Assembly (NCBI GenBank): GCA_018907035.1
Contig: JACCIC010000028.1
Coordinates: 2,833,501 to 2,897,500, forward strand
From: Sycobia sp. Sy_11
Taxonomy: Eukaryota > Arthropoda > Insecta > Hymenoptera > Epichrysomallidae
DNA length: 64,000 nt
Reading direction: 5' to 3'
The translations under genes were made by a program, and so were the position numbers. This document shows, in pieces, positions 48,798 to 61,797 of the stretch. How positions within the stretch are numbered: the first letter of the stretch is position 1; every line of letters starts with the position of its first letter. Under the pieces are notes generated by a model. The model was not told where the DNA came from, made no database searches, and saw only the letters and a program-made list of their open reading frames with translations.

Positions 48798-48857
<60 letters not shown>
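48723..48857. repeat. Compound (CT)n-(CTAT)n-(TA)n array
   Basis: CT units (48723-48780, one TTCT break), then CTAT tetranucleotides (48781-48800), then about twenty-eight TA units. Three motifs are joined in an order that suggests stepwise mutation from CT to CTAT to TA. Confidence 0.97.
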
Positions 48858-48860
<3 letters not shown>

Positions 48861-49127
48861 AATGTACGAACGAATAATAAGCCCAGAAATGGCCTCGGGG
48901 TGCGCGCGCGGGCTCGAGAATCCCGCGAACCGCGAAGAAAAACTGTCATAATGTGCAGCAGGTCACCGCGACGCGTCGCCCCCCTCTCCCCTCAACGCGG
49001 TCCGCGGCGGGTATCAGCGCGTCGCGCGCGCTCTCGCACCGCCCGCGCGGAGAAAATCCCCCAGACGCGGCGCGTCCGCGGTAAAATACGCCCGAGCTCC
49101 GCGCGACGCGAACGTGATCGGAGCTTG

Positions 49128-49130
<3 letters not shown>

Positions 49131-49188
<58 letters not shown>
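49131..49188. repeat. (TA)n microsatellite
   Basis: About twenty-eight TA units. Confidence 0.97.
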
Positions 49189-49192
<4 letters not shown>

Positions 49193-49493
49193 GCGCGCCA
49201 CGCAGGATACAGCCAGAATCGCGCGCCCCTTTGTTTGCCGGTATTTCTTATGCAGCCGCACCGCGCCGCGACGCCCTCTTTTCCCGCCAGGCTCTTTCAC
49301 CCGACGCGGCCGCCTGTCTCGGGTGACGCAGGGCTCGCCGCGAATATCGTTCACTCGGGCGTCCCGAGACCCGGCGATGCGACCGCGCCGGCGGGGTTGG
49401 CGGCTCCGGATCCTCTTTTTAAAAGATCCCCGAGATGAAAATGTTTTATTAAAAAAATCTTCGGGCCCGAACTGGTCGGGGAATATTTCAAAG

Positions 49494-49497
<4 letters not shown>

Positions 49498-49548
<51 letters not shown>

Positions 49549-49558
49549 GAGAGAGAGA
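49498..49558. repeat. (GA)n microsatellite
   Basis: About thirty GA units with one GTGA interruption. Confidence 0.97.
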
Positions 49559-49669
49559 ATGTACACGTTACCAGCGAGAGAAGATCGTAAAAGTCAGAAG
49601 AGTAAATTGCCGTTTGCCAGGATGTTGGAAACTGCTGTTATTGAAGTTGCTAGTGGATGCTGTATAAAC

Positions 49670-49673
<4 letters not shown>

Positions 49674-49720
<47 letters not shown>
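49674..49720. repeat. (TA)n microsatellite
   Basis: About twenty-two TA units. Confidence 0.97.
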
Positions 49721-49721
<1 letters not shown>

Positions 49722-50238
49722 CTAGATTACAACGAATATATATTTGTTTACACAATAACCACGACTCACACAGCTGACGCTATTTAACTCATACATGAAT
49801 TCAAGTGGCGCTGGTAGCGCAACGAAGAAGAGTTTGAGAACCGCCAGCATGGCGCGACCGCTATACTATTTACTTCTAAATTGGAATTTCGAATTTTAAA
49901 TCAATGAAAAAAATTATTTATTACTTCTTTATCGATAATTTTCCAAAGCGTATATACAATTTATGACCCGAAGAATCGTTTCACGCCGAAATATTCGGCT
50001 AGAAAGCAGTTTTTGATATGAAATCCCATGTATGACTGCAGCAAATACTTAGAAACATTGAATTTTTCTTTATAAATAGTAATACAAAATACATAGCAAA
50101 AAATTTCCATCAATCATAACAGTCAATTTTGCACTAAAATATCATGAACATTGACGAATGCTATATATATATAGTGATACTTTAATCATGCGATTGAGTA
50201 ATATCGACAGTAATAAAAGAATTTGCTGAATTTGGGTC

Positions 50239-50305
50239 TGTAAAATGTAAAATGTAAGCCACGAAGCTAATTAGAGCCGGTATATTCACATTTCACATTT
50301 TTACA
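50239..50305. other. Hairpin of miRNA-precursor size
   Basis: TGTAAAATGTAAAATGTAA (50239-50257) pairs imperfectly with TTCACATTTCACATTTTTACA (about 50285-50305) around a loop of about 28 bases. The arms are themselves short ATGTAA/ATGTGA repeats. It matches no miRNA I recognise and may be chance in AT-rich DNA. Confidence 0.35.
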
Positions 50306-52876
50306 AAATCCGACAATAAAATATGCACTCTTTTTCATAAATATTTCAGTACTTTCGTTCAGTGAAGACTCTCAATAATTAAATTTATCGAAGTTCGACA
50401 TGCTACAATAACAACATAATTTACTCATGCAGTGTATACTTGAAATTTGAAATTATTTAAATCAGAACTTATTAAATTGATATTATACCGGTTAGTAATT
50501 GAAAATTGCGAAGCTAAGATCAGAAAGGATTAAGAAGATTCATCAAGTAATCCTGTCTACCTTATTTTATACTTTCGTACAAAGTCAAGAATTTTTATAA
50601 TTTATTTTTTTAAAGTATATTCTCTGCTTGATAACTCGATGATATTACTATAAAAACATCTGAGCATACGTTAAACTTTAATTTATTGCATTAAATGAAA
50701 AAAGAACTGAAATAAATTTATAAAAAGTCAAAAACATGTTAATATGACACCTCTTTAAATATTGTAGAAAAAAAGTACAATGTTGTATATACATTTTATA
50801 AAATCAACTTCTTCTAACTTAATATTATTGTGTATTGCTAAGTCAATTACATACAGAAACTGTGTTTTTAATTGAAATAAATAATAAAAAATTAGAAAGA
50901 TTAAATATCTATCTAATAAATTTAAATAAACTAAAAATGTAAAACGATTTGCGATTTGTAATAATAACTGATTTTTTTAATAATCAAACACATAATTATA
51001 TTGATAATATGTGAATATTTGAATTTTTAACGAATCCTAATTTGAGGGATCCTAGTTTATTTATATTTACATATAAATAAACTAAAAATATACATATTTT
51101 TCTAAATTCAGTAATATATTAAAAAATAATAATATATGTAATTATAAGTCCGGTACTTAACGACAGTAAACAATTAGATGTCCTTAAGTAAGTACGAATT
51201 TTACTTGCCAAATTGAAGTTTGGCCCAAGTTAGATTTTTATTAACCGAATTTTTCGAAATCTTTTTACAAAATAGTTGTGTTTTCCTATTTTTTTGAGGG
51301 TGAAAATTGAACTCATAAATCAGTATGCTTCCAGAAAATATTATACAATCTCTTTAAATAAATAATATATAAATAAGCGAATAATATCTTGCTATAAATA
51401 ATTATTATCGATAATTCACTCGTAATAAACTATACATCATAGTTATTTAGTTTTTGGCTATTGATAACATATAGAGTTACAAAATTCAAAGTTATTTACC
51501 AATAAAGTCTCATTTATTCTGATTTCGGTATATACTCTAAAACTATTTCTTGCAAAAATTAATTATTAAAAAAAAACCTGCATAAGTTTTGTGGGAACGG
51601 GCCTCGCAAGTTCATATCTATATTATAAGAATAAATAGCAGAAGAATATTCACCTAAAATGATTGATGAATCTAGACAATTAAACCACGCGTGGACAAAA
51701 TAATGTGAAAATAAACTCGGCTATTTGTAAATGATCTCATTGCTTTATGAAGCAGCATTTCCATTAAAATTATTTATTTATTATTATTGTTTAGAGTTTT
51801 AAATATAATTCGTGTAAACTGTACATGCTGTTATTTATAGATATGCATATAAAATGCACTTAGTCATTTATTTTAATGGTCCATTGTTTTAAGACGATAT
51901 TGCATTATATAATTTAATTTTTGTTAACATATTTCGGAATATTTTAGAAAAATATTTTACATAAATTTGTTCTGATATATGAAGATTTTTTTTGTTTTGC
52001 TATGAAAAGATTTATAATATAATTATATGTATATTATTATGTTTGTATTTTTGTCGTAATATATTACGCCAAAATACGACATGAATTTAGAAAAATATTT
52101 TATATAAAGTTTTTATAAAAAAATATTAAATTTATAAGTTGTACTGATTTATAAACTGATTTTTAATTTAATTGTAGTAATTTAAATTTTGGTATTAATA
52201 TATTTTGAACTTTCGGAAAGTATTTTATATAAATTTTTTATAAAATACATGAAAAGATATATTTAAACTTCTTCCTATGTTAAGAACGCATAAAACTGGC
52301 GTAAATCTTGTACTTTTGTCAAAATTTCGCCACCACAGCTTGATAAGCGCCTGCATCTTATCCCCGTATCTCAGTTAATTGTTAAAGGGGCTAAAATTTT
52401 TAAATGTGTCTCGTCGCGCGAGGGTAAAAGTCCGTTCTAGTCAGTATTAAAGTGATATGATGCTCACTATTTGAAGCGAACGTCCAGATGTGGATTTAAT
52501 AACTCGCGGTATGGCGAAGCTTGAATTTAATCTTCCCCCTGCCGTCCATTTGCCGTGTACTATGCGCTCCCGTTCAAGATGTATATATATATATATATAC
52601 ACATACATATATACATATACTTTGGAGAGAGTACATCATTATAAAATTGGTTGTCGCAATTCTAACGCGCATATTATTGCTCATTGTGCGAGCGGCAATG
52701 GATAATTAATGGCCGCGTGGTCGAATCTAACGATCCTTGATTTCGATGCCTTTTAATGTATCTCTCGTTCTTTCCGTGTCGATTGTAATAGCGTTGCGAA
52801 AGTAATTCGATGGTATAATCATTCGCTAATTGTTCCCGTGCGAATACACCACGCATATACGCGTGTATGCATACGT

Positions 52877-52885
52877 GTATGTATG

Positions 52886-52962
<77 letters not shown>

Positions 52963-52965
52963 ACA
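52877..52965. repeat. (TATG)-(TA)n compound array
   Basis: GTATG units lead into about thirty-four TA units (52891-52958), then GCGCACACATATATA. One of the longest TA arrays here. Confidence 0.97.
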
Positions 52966-53078
52966 CATATATATTGACGGAGATCTGTCGCAAGTATGAC
53001 AGACACTTTATTACGGAGGAAATAATGGAATATCCATACTGGAGAATCATCGCGCCTTTACATTAATTGAATAACTGC

Positions 53079-53083
53079 GAGAG

Positions 53084-53122
<39 letters not shown>
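53079..53122. repeat. (GA)n microsatellite
   Basis: About twenty GA units after GAGAGCGAGA. Confidence 0.96.
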
Positions 53123-53126
<4 letters not shown>

Positions 53127-55917
53127 TGAAATCGAGACTAGTCTTCTGAACGAGCGGCGGCCTCGAGCCTTTTCCGAATTACAGTCGAAGGCGAGCGCCA
53201 GTTCGATAATGTCAAAAGGAGCGTGGCGAGAGGTTCGTTTAAAGCCAAAGGCTTCCATCTCGTTTTCGCCCCGATAAATTATATAAGAATACTGTAAAAT
53301 CACTGATCCGAATCTCCCTATATTTCTGCGCCGTGCCGTTACAATTTATTAACGTCGTATCGCTCGCGCTAAAACTAATTGACCGTTAATAAGGTCAGAG
53401 TCTCGAATTAAATGCGCGCATAACGGGAGGTTATTATGAATATGAAATTTTCAATGTGCAATAAAAGTCCGCCTATTAACGATTTGTTCAGATTAATAAT
53501 TATATTAAACTTTTTACTCGCCCGTAATGCTTCGTAATTTTGTTCTGAAAATGAATCTCGAGAGGGGAAAAAAACCTGGAATCCGGGTAGAGATTGCGTC
53601 TGGAAGCGCTTAAATAACACATAATATACATGCTATATTATGTGTTTCTAAATGAGGAATTCAACCATTGTACGGGATTAATATTTTATCCTTTTACGTT
53701 AACTCATTTACGCGGTATTATGACTTGAAACGGCAGTGACCGGCGCTGCCTCGGAGCAGAAATTACGATAACCAGTTTGAACGAATATTGAAAGACGAAT
53801 GCAATATTTAAACAACGTTACGGTCTTTCTATCGCGTAATATTAATTATCTATATGAATTCAAAATTTTTGATTTCTCCACGATTCGTTGTAAATTTGCT
53901 TTACGGCGTGTGCACAAACATTGACAATTCAATGTACGGCTTCCTGAGAGAGAGCCTATAATAAAATGCTTTAAGCCATTGCGTACATTTGTTTAGGACC
54001 GTGCACACAAATCCGAAACAATATTTAAAAAGCACATTATGGCGTAACACCAATGTAATAGAAAACAAATATCGTTTACGAACGTCCAACGGAAATTTCT
54101 CGAAATAATTATTGCCACTATTTCACATGATATATTATATTATCATTTATTTTTAAATTAAAAACTGTTTACGCACTTAATATAGATTACATATTTTCAA
54201 TATTTTTATTAAAAATTAAAAGAATCGTGATATTTAGCTAAATAAAATGCAAATATTTGCATACATTACATATCAACACGAAATAGAAATGAAAATAGCT
54301 AGCCTAATTTTTCAATTCTTCAATAGCCTAATAACTAAATATTGTTGAATCAATTTTGAACGTAATCTGAAATAATTTAGATTTAAAATATTATAAAAAA
54401 GCAAGAAAGTAGCGATTAATTGTTGAATGAATTAACAATGATTCTTATTTTGTTACTATAAAACGGATTTTATCAAAATACGATTTCTTACATTGTTTAT
54501 ATTCCTTAGTGCACATAAATGAAAAATTCTCATAATATAATATTTATCAATTCGAGGACTCCAACGTAGCAGGAACTTGATAGGCTGCCATATTACCATA
54601 TGCCAACCACATTAATTCTTAAAGAAAGTAGATTTGCCGAACAAACAATTTTATATATAGGCACTATTAGTACAATTATATTTATGCACGTGTCGTTATA
54701 TTTAATTTACGTACTTTTGTCGATAATGAAATGGAACCTGATCGATCTACATTCCAAAAATATGGGACTTTATTAGATATAATTAATAATCAAATTGAAA
54801 ATGGTTCGAGTAAAAATTTTCTAATGATCCCAGGTTCATTTAAGTCAATTATAAAGACGGTAGCTCGGTAAACAGTAAACAATTATCTGCTCAGGCGTCA
54901 ACGATAACTAAGATTCGAGGGATTTTTTTATATAGATTTTCTAGCGTAAAATGTAATTGTTTTTTAATTCGATCCTAAAAATAGGCATTTTAAATAATTT
55001 TTAAAATACATCTAAATTTGCTATAAAAGTGCATCACGAACTTCTATTTTAGTCTCACTTGTCATTAATTTATACCATATAAGAACTGCGATTGAGCAAA
55101 TTCTTCCGTTTAACGTAAAATTCGCGCAACGTATACTTACAAATAAAATGTTATAATAAATCTCTTCACTACAATACGAAGGCAGAGGAGCTATGAACGA
55201 GTAAAGAAACAACGACGAGGAAAAAAAAAAACTTTACAATCCCAGCGTCCCATAAAAACGCATTCCTCTTTATTCGACTCGGTTGCAGCAACAGATTCGT
55301 TTATTCCGACTTATATATTATTCAGACTTCCGTGACTCGCAGCCTCGGAAATCCTTCATATTTTTTAATTAAATAGAATTCTCCGCGCTCTGAATTAAAC
55401 GCGGACTTTAGCGAAAACGCGCCGGTTCTTTAGCGTGACCTTTGAACACCCTCCCCCTGACTCGCTGCCACCTACCCCCGTACGCCCACGCCCCCCCTCT
55501 ACGCCGAGCACCTCAAAAAGAAAATTATTCCGAAATTTCGCCATTCCGCTAATGAATGCTCATTAGACGCGCGATTTAAGCCCTCCCCAGGGGCACGCGG
55601 GACGGAAAGGGGAGGAGAAAACGGAAAGGAAGGGTGGAGGCTCCCTCGCCTCCTTGGCCGCTGCGCTCGTGCGCGCACGGCCACGGAAAAGTGGGTCGTG
55701 TGCCGGGGCCACGATGCATACAATAAGATATTTTGGGCACCGCTGGCATAGAGGTTGAGAGCCACTGGCAAGGCGGTTGCGCAACGACCTGGGAGTCACG
55801 TAGGTAATGAGGTGATCCCATGCGCGCTACCGCGTCCTCCTCGCTCCCGCTTTTCGCTTCTAGCTTCCAGGTCCTTCCACTACCGACGCTTCTTTCTCCT
55901 TTGCTCTCTTCGCCTCT

Positions 55918-55919
55918 AC

Positions 55920-55954
<35 letters not shown>

Positions 55955-55958
55955 TCTA
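55918..55958. repeat. (CT)n microsatellite
   Basis: Fifteen CT units followed by CCCTCTCTA. Confidence 0.95.
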
Positions 55959-56015
55959 TTTCTGTCTCCCATCTCTTTGCTTCCTCTTTTTACTCCCGTA
56001 TATAAGCCAACCAAC

Positions 56016-56018
<3 letters not shown>

Positions 56019-56054
<36 letters not shown>
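56019..56054. repeat. (CT)n microsatellite
   Basis: Seventeen CT units followed by TTGTGTCTGTGTGCGTGCGCGCGC. Confidence 0.95.
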
Positions 56055-56057
<3 letters not shown>

Positions 56058-56953
56058 TGTCTGTGTGCGTGCGCGCGCATGTTAACTTTGGTGGGCCGCG
56101 AGACCTGGCTTTGCGGTGTACTTATTGGAACAGCTCTCCCAGCTTTCTTTAATGTAATTAAAGTTATGTTTACATTGCGTTCGGGCACACTACAGCACTG
56201 CGGGATCCAACGCTAACGCTTTGGTAAAGGAGGAGAATTAATTTAAGAGTCATTTATCTTTTTCCGATAAATAGATATATATATATATATTGTTAAAAAT
56301 AGCTACTACTACTAATTCCCACGGAATGCGATTCGTTTTTACGACGTAATATTGCTTTTAATTAACTCTAATTTATCTGCAACTCTCAATAAATTCTTTT
56401 CCCAAAAAAATGTTCTGCAAACTTTATCCTTCCATTTATAGCACACGTGACTTCAAGGTCTTTATTTATATAACGTCAGGTATAAATAGAACTATAGATT
56501 GCCATAAAACCAATATACGAACATATTGTCAATTATTTAGTATATTCAATAATGTCCTGCTCAATCCGTTAAAAGAAAATAAAAATATCCTTTCGCTATC
56601 GAGCGCCGATGGCAGCTGTCGATTTGTACAAAAAAAAGCCCGGCAAAGGGAGCTCGTATCCTTTAATCCTTTGCTGAGCAAAAGTCAAGTTGCGGGATCG
56701 GCAAAAAGGGGCGAAGGGAAGGAGAAGAAGAAATATATAGCTGGGGGAAAAAAACGACGAAGGTTCATAGCTCGCGAGCAAGGCGACAGGTACAAATGTT
56801 CACGCATTCAAATAAGCCGACAGCGATCGCACGGAAAGTTGTTTCCCTTTTGTCTATGTCGCGCGCCGCAGGAGGACGTCCCCTTTCTTTGTCTTTTTAT
56901 CCATCTGTCTCTTTCAACGCGAAAATTCTCTTTGTTTCCTTCTCTCTCACTTC

Positions 56954-56957
<4 letters not shown>

Positions 56958-57008
<51 letters not shown>

Positions 57009-57010
57009 TC
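56958..57010. repeat. (CT)n microsatellite
   Basis: About twenty-two CT units followed by CCCTCTCTGTC. Confidence 0.96.
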
Positions 57011-57374
57011 TGTCTTTCTGACGCTGACACACACAAATAGTCACTCTCTCTCTCTATCCTTTTTTGTACTATTTATCCGCGTTCTAAATTCTTCCTAGTG
57101 GTCCCTTCCATTCCGAAAAGCGTTATAGACTCTCTCTCTCGTCCCGACGGTAAGCCATCTCTCTATTTCACCCCACCCTCTATCTCTCTCCCTCGACCGC
57201 GATCTCATCGATGGGCGAGATAAGTGGCGCTCAGAATAAACATCACCCGCCGGGGTGAATGAGCGGGTGAGACAGAGAAAGAGAGCGGTGGGCGGTGAGA
57301 GGTGGCGGGGGGGGCGGGGTAGTGAGGTATATAGCGAGAGCGAGAGACACGATCTCGAGTGGCCGATAAGAGGG

Positions 57375-57434
57375 TATATAAATGGCATAAACGCCGTCAA
57401 TAACTCGTCAAAGCGACCGCTCTCAGAGCGCCCG
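57375..57434 (+). promoter_or_regulatory. Weak candidate core promoter
   Basis: TATATAAAT at 57375-57383 sits in a CpG-rich block. About 33 bases on is CGTCAAAG, only a partial initiator. A possible donor CCG|GTACGT lies at 57435. A GA-rich stretch (57270-57350) lies upstream. The initiator mismatch keeps this tentative. Confidence 0.2.
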
Positions 57435-57852
57435 GTACGTGTGGTGGTCCTGCACAAAGTTTAATGAGTCGTTATGCATGGAAAGCAATATGATTGTTAT
57501 CAATTTTTATTCCCTTCTCCACTTCGACGACGTATCCAAATATGAGTAATTGATAAAAATAATTGTGCAAATTGCATTATTGTGCAATTACAACTATTCA
57601 AATTCAATTTAGTTACGTTCCCAAGGATTGCTGTTTTTTTTACCCATTTCATATGAAATTTGCGATTTCGATCGACGAAATTCAGTTGGGAAATAAGCTA
57701 TTTTTAAATTCAACCAAATAAAGAAAAGCATGCTCGTTCTATTCATGGAATGGTGTCAGTAGAAAATATCAGGTACCGCGGGACGAGACGTATATGTAAA
57801 ATCGAATGTCCAGAATAACGTTGATTGTAATACGCGCTCATTTTTAGTTTAC

Positions 57853-57856
<4 letters not shown>

Positions 57857-57882
<26 letters not shown>
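57857..57882. repeat. (AAT)n trinucleotide repeat
   Basis: Eight to nine AAT units. Confidence 0.95.
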
Positions 57883-57883
<1 letters not shown>

Positions 57884-58399
57884 TTTAATAATTTTCACAA
57901 ATGAAATTCTTGTTTTTTCGTGTCACAAAAATAAAATCGCTCCGAGTTGAATTATACATTGAACGAGAGGAGTAAATGTGGATTAAAAATAATTTTCAGA
58001 ATTATAAGAACGAATCTAATGCTGATGCTGTTCAAATGGATTTTCATCATTAATGAAATTTCAAACGAAGCGTAAAATGAAAAGTGCAAATGCTACTGTT
58101 TGCACGTCATGCCCCAAAGTCACCTGCTTCGCTCAAGCAGTTGACCTGATCTTAGACGCGTACTCTCTGCCAATCGATCATTATCGAATTAATAGCGAAC
58201 GCGGTAAAAAAATAATTCTCTCTTCGAGAACGATATCTTATCTCTATTCTCTACATTCTCTATATTCTCCCTCTATAACTTCTCGCGGACTAATTAAATT
58301 GCAATAAAGTACTGCCCATCGCGTCCCCGTTTGCAAAATCGCGGCGCACGAAGCAGGTGCAAAAAGAAAAATCCATAAAACACGGGCAAGTCCATTTAT

Positions 58400-58417
58400 G
58401 CGCGCGCGCGCGCGCGC
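58400..58417. repeat. (GC)n run
   Basis: Nine alternating GC units, a possible Z-DNA tract. Confidence 0.92.
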
Positions 58418-59797
58418 TAAAAATAACCGGTGCAGCTCATTATTTCACGGCTGATTATTTGGCGGGGCGCGCGGACGCACAGGCGAACGCCCACGCGCGG
58501 GACGTTTCACAAGTACGCGGCGTCGTACTCGGTGACGAAAGTATGAGCGCTCGGCCAAAGATAATAAAAGGTGACGACAGAGCTTAGGGGAATAAGAGAA
58601 TTCATGCACTAATATGCTCCGCGCTCGCTCGCTCGCTGTGGTTTATGCCAGGCCCACGCTACCAAGCGGCGAGATCTTATCCGAATGGGGAGTCGTTCTC
58701 CGTCCGTTAAGATGAAAAAATAAAAGCGAAAGAAAAAACAAGAAATAAAAAATAAAAACAGAAGATGCACGACCGTCAGCGTTCCGGTGGAGTTTTCAAT
58801 TTTTCACAATACTCCGGCGATTTACTAATAATCGGAATGCCCGTAGGAATCTGTGCGCATTTTTCTTAAGATCGTTTTCCCGCAAAGTAGTATCTTCAAT
58901 TTAATTCTTCGTTGCAAATACTATCGCCCATAATTCTAATTTCGCTATTTCTTATCGTCGGCTACTTATGAAATAGCGGAAAAAAAAAAACCATACGCTC
59001 GAGATAAATGAGTCGCGTGCGGTTATGTGTCAACATTAACGCCGGGACTTATTTACGAGTCCTCGCGAACGGCCGATAATATATAAACACGCAGGGTCGT
59101 TGGAGATTTCGAATATTGAAGATAGTCAAATGTAGTTTATGAAAACTTTCCACCAGGCAATCCGGGCCATACGTTTTCAAATAAATCATTTTACATCGTT
59201 AAAATGTATACAAATCACGCTCTCCTAGTTTAAGCTTGATTAATATGCGCACATACGTAGAAGTCGAGAAAAATATGCCGGAAATACAGATTAAACCTTT
59301 CGCGTATATATATGTATATATTTAATATATATGAAAATATCGATTTTATACGGCGAAAGAAAGGCGCATTGGTAAAAGACATAAAGTAAACGGGGCGATT
59401 TCCACATGTATGCCGCGTACTCGACGATTTTCCATTCGACCTTTGCTTCAGTTCGCCCCGGCTACTCTGCATCGACCGGGCACGAATTAAAAATCAATTA
59501 AACCTTCCGACCGGGACGTAGGCAAGATATGCAAGCGAAGGAGATAAAGAGAAAGGAAGCCCTTTCTTCTCTCGTACTCCTTTCTGTCGACCGAAACGGC
59601 CGCCGGTTCCTCGTTTTTAACGTCTGTACTGTGGTCGAACATCGACATTTATCATAATCTCCATTTCGTGCTAATTTTGTCTATATATATATATTGATAT
59701 GAATACATATATCTAATTCGTTGCAGAATTCGATATAGAAAATTATTCCACTCGGTCGTACAACAATCACCGCCGTGGATACGTCGATTACAAAATC

Positions 59798-59825
59798 CAC
59801 ATGTGTGCGGTAACGCACACATGTG
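59798..59825. other. Perfect 12-bp hairpin
   Basis: CACATGTGTGCG and its exact reverse complement CGCACACATGTG flank a GTAA loop. Each arm contains a CACATGTG E-box-like palindrome. Confidence 0.5.
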
Positions 59826-61078
59826 TGTATACAAATATAAATATATATGTGCGTATGTGTGTGTAATATACGGCCCGTTTCCCGATATTATGTATATGTG
59901 CAAGTCTACGGTGCTCCGATGAGACAGTCGCGGAACGCTGCTCGGGTTAATTAGCTGCGCAATTATGCATCGTCCGTCGGACGGGAGCGAGAAGAGTTTA
60001 AAGGAGCGGCTAAATAAAAAGAAAAAAAGAGAGAGATAGAAGGGGGGGGGAGTCAGTACCGCGCGGCCGCGTCAAAGTGAAATTCCGCGATGTCCGAGAT
60101 GGGTGAAATCTTGCATTCCCTTGGATTCTTTCTCGCTCTCTCTCTCTCTCTTTCTCGGCTCCCAATACCGCAGCAGCGCTCGCCTCGAGGACTTGGGCAC
60201 ACATATAAGCGCGCGGGCACGCAAGGGGACGCTCCCTCCCGCGGACCCGCAGTTAAGTCGACAACGCTCTCTCGCGCTATTGATCATAGCTCTTCAACAA
60301 ACTTCAGGGAATTCCTCCCTCCCGACGTCGCCCCCCCCTCCTACCTTCTCTCTATCTGTCCCCGTCCTCTAATCTACATTATCGACAAAAGAAACTTGTT
60401 CGCGTTAGCTTCTTGCCCCCCCCACCCCCCCCACTCGTGCGTTCGGTCTCCTTTTACCAAATCTTCCCCGCCTCCCTCCCGCCCTCCCGGCCGCCGTCGC
60501 CTCCGCCTTTGCCCACGTCTCCTTTCTGCATCGATTAAAGTTTATAGCTCGATATCCCCGCTCGCAAATGTTATAACTTTCCTCGTTAAGATTTTCAAAG
60601 TTTGCATTACCGTTTCCTAATACTGTTGACGCACTCCTCGCTGTCCCCTATCCGCCGGCTCCCGCTAATCTTTTCTTACTTATGTCATTAGTTTATAATC
60701 CGAGCGTCCTGTTGCACTTAATTTTTATAACAAAATAGCGCAAATGCAGCGTTTCATTAGTCAGAATTGAAATCGTTAATATTTCATGAATTTAGTCATT
60801 AGATCTTCAAAAATCGATAAATGTTTTCAGTAGATCTATAATTATTTACATGTATCGCTCAAAAAAATTAATTACATTAAATTTGAGTCAAAATTAAAAA
60901 GTTCATCTTTATAAATCTCGACTCTTATTAAAACTAATTTTCAATATATATAAATCTATATGCATTCTAATTAAATCGTAAATAATTTTATTATATCATA
61001 AACACATTATATTCCATTTAAGTTTTCCAATAAATAGTTTAGTAGGTGATTTGGGAAAGGCTTTTACAACGCCGTCTG

Positions 61079-61080
<2 letters not shown>

Positions 61081-61138
<58 letters not shown>
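61081..61138. repeat. (TA)n microsatellite
   Basis: About twenty-nine TA units. Confidence 0.97.
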
Positions 61139-61140
<2 letters not shown>

Positions 61141-61722
61141 GCGACTGAATAAACTATGCGACGATTTTATGGACGTGAACTTCAAAGCTGTCCCCAATGC
61201 GTTAAAGTTATTATTGAATCAGGGAAAAATTAATCGCACGCGCTCCGCTCCAATTTAAGTATAATAATGGAGCCGAGCAAATTTTCCAGTAAATTCGTAA
61301 TTTACAATATTTCGTGAAATATTGCTAAAGGACGAACTTCGGAAAATTGATTCGCGGTACGAACGAACCGACGGTCCTCCCGTAAATTTCTACCTGTCGG
61401 AACAGCAAATTTTTTTTTAGGGCACACCGGCGCGATAAAAAATCTCCTTCCCCGCCCCGTTCTCGCGAAACGCAACAAAAAAAAAGCACGAAGGGACAGC
61501 GTCGTGCACCGTCGCCGAAGGGAAGTGTTTTGAGTTTTGATGAAAGCAAAAAAAAAAAAGAGAGAAAAAAAAGAAAAAAAGAAAAATGAAAAGGAAGGAG
61601 AGCAAAAAAGGAGAACAAAAATTACGACCCGTAACTTTAGTGCGCGCACTTACCAATAATGCAAACTCGACGTTTTCCCGCGTCGCCCCTTCGACGCCGA
61701 CGTCCCCGGGCTATGCGGCGGC

Positions 61723-61797
61723 TATAAAGAGAAATATAACGCATCAGTCTCGGCGATCAGCGATAAGTTCGACCCGGCTCTGGACGAGGGGATAGAG
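61723..61797 (+). promoter_or_regulatory. Weak candidate core promoter and short leader
   Basis: TATAAAGA at 61723-61730 is followed by an exact TCAGT at 61744-61748, but the spacing is short (first T at -23). A second TCAG at 61757 would place the box at about -36. A possible donor GAG|GTGAAG lies at 61798. Either spacing is off the optimum, so confidence is low. Confidence 0.22.

Larger units (their letters stand above)
48858..52490. other. CpG-rich then long AT-rich block
   Basis: 48880-49470 is CpG-rich. 49850-52440 is a 2.6-kb AT-rich stretch with almost no microsatellite, no long open frame and one 67-base hairpin at 50239. No gene or transposon was recognised. Confidence 0.6.
52491..57370. 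other. Intergenic or intronic block
   Basis: Mixed composition to 53600, AT-rich from 53620 to 55250, CpG-rich from 55380 to 56220 and CT-array-rich from 55920 to 57180. No coding exon was recognised. Confidence 0.6.
57435..61722. other. Intergenic or intronic block
   Basis: 57480-58320 is AT-rich with an AAT repeat. 58320-60660 is mixed, CpG-rich, with a GC run, a CA/TG hairpin at 59798 and C-rich stretches near 60415. 60700-61080 is AT-rich. 61270-61720 has A-runs and purine-rich sequence (61545-61620). No gene was recognised. Confidence 0.6.

Noticed and set aside
58357..58587. 76-residue + strand open frame with balanced composition
   Set aside because: It starts next to a GC run and contains repeated Ala/Arg from CpG-rich DNA; no domain and no splice evidence.
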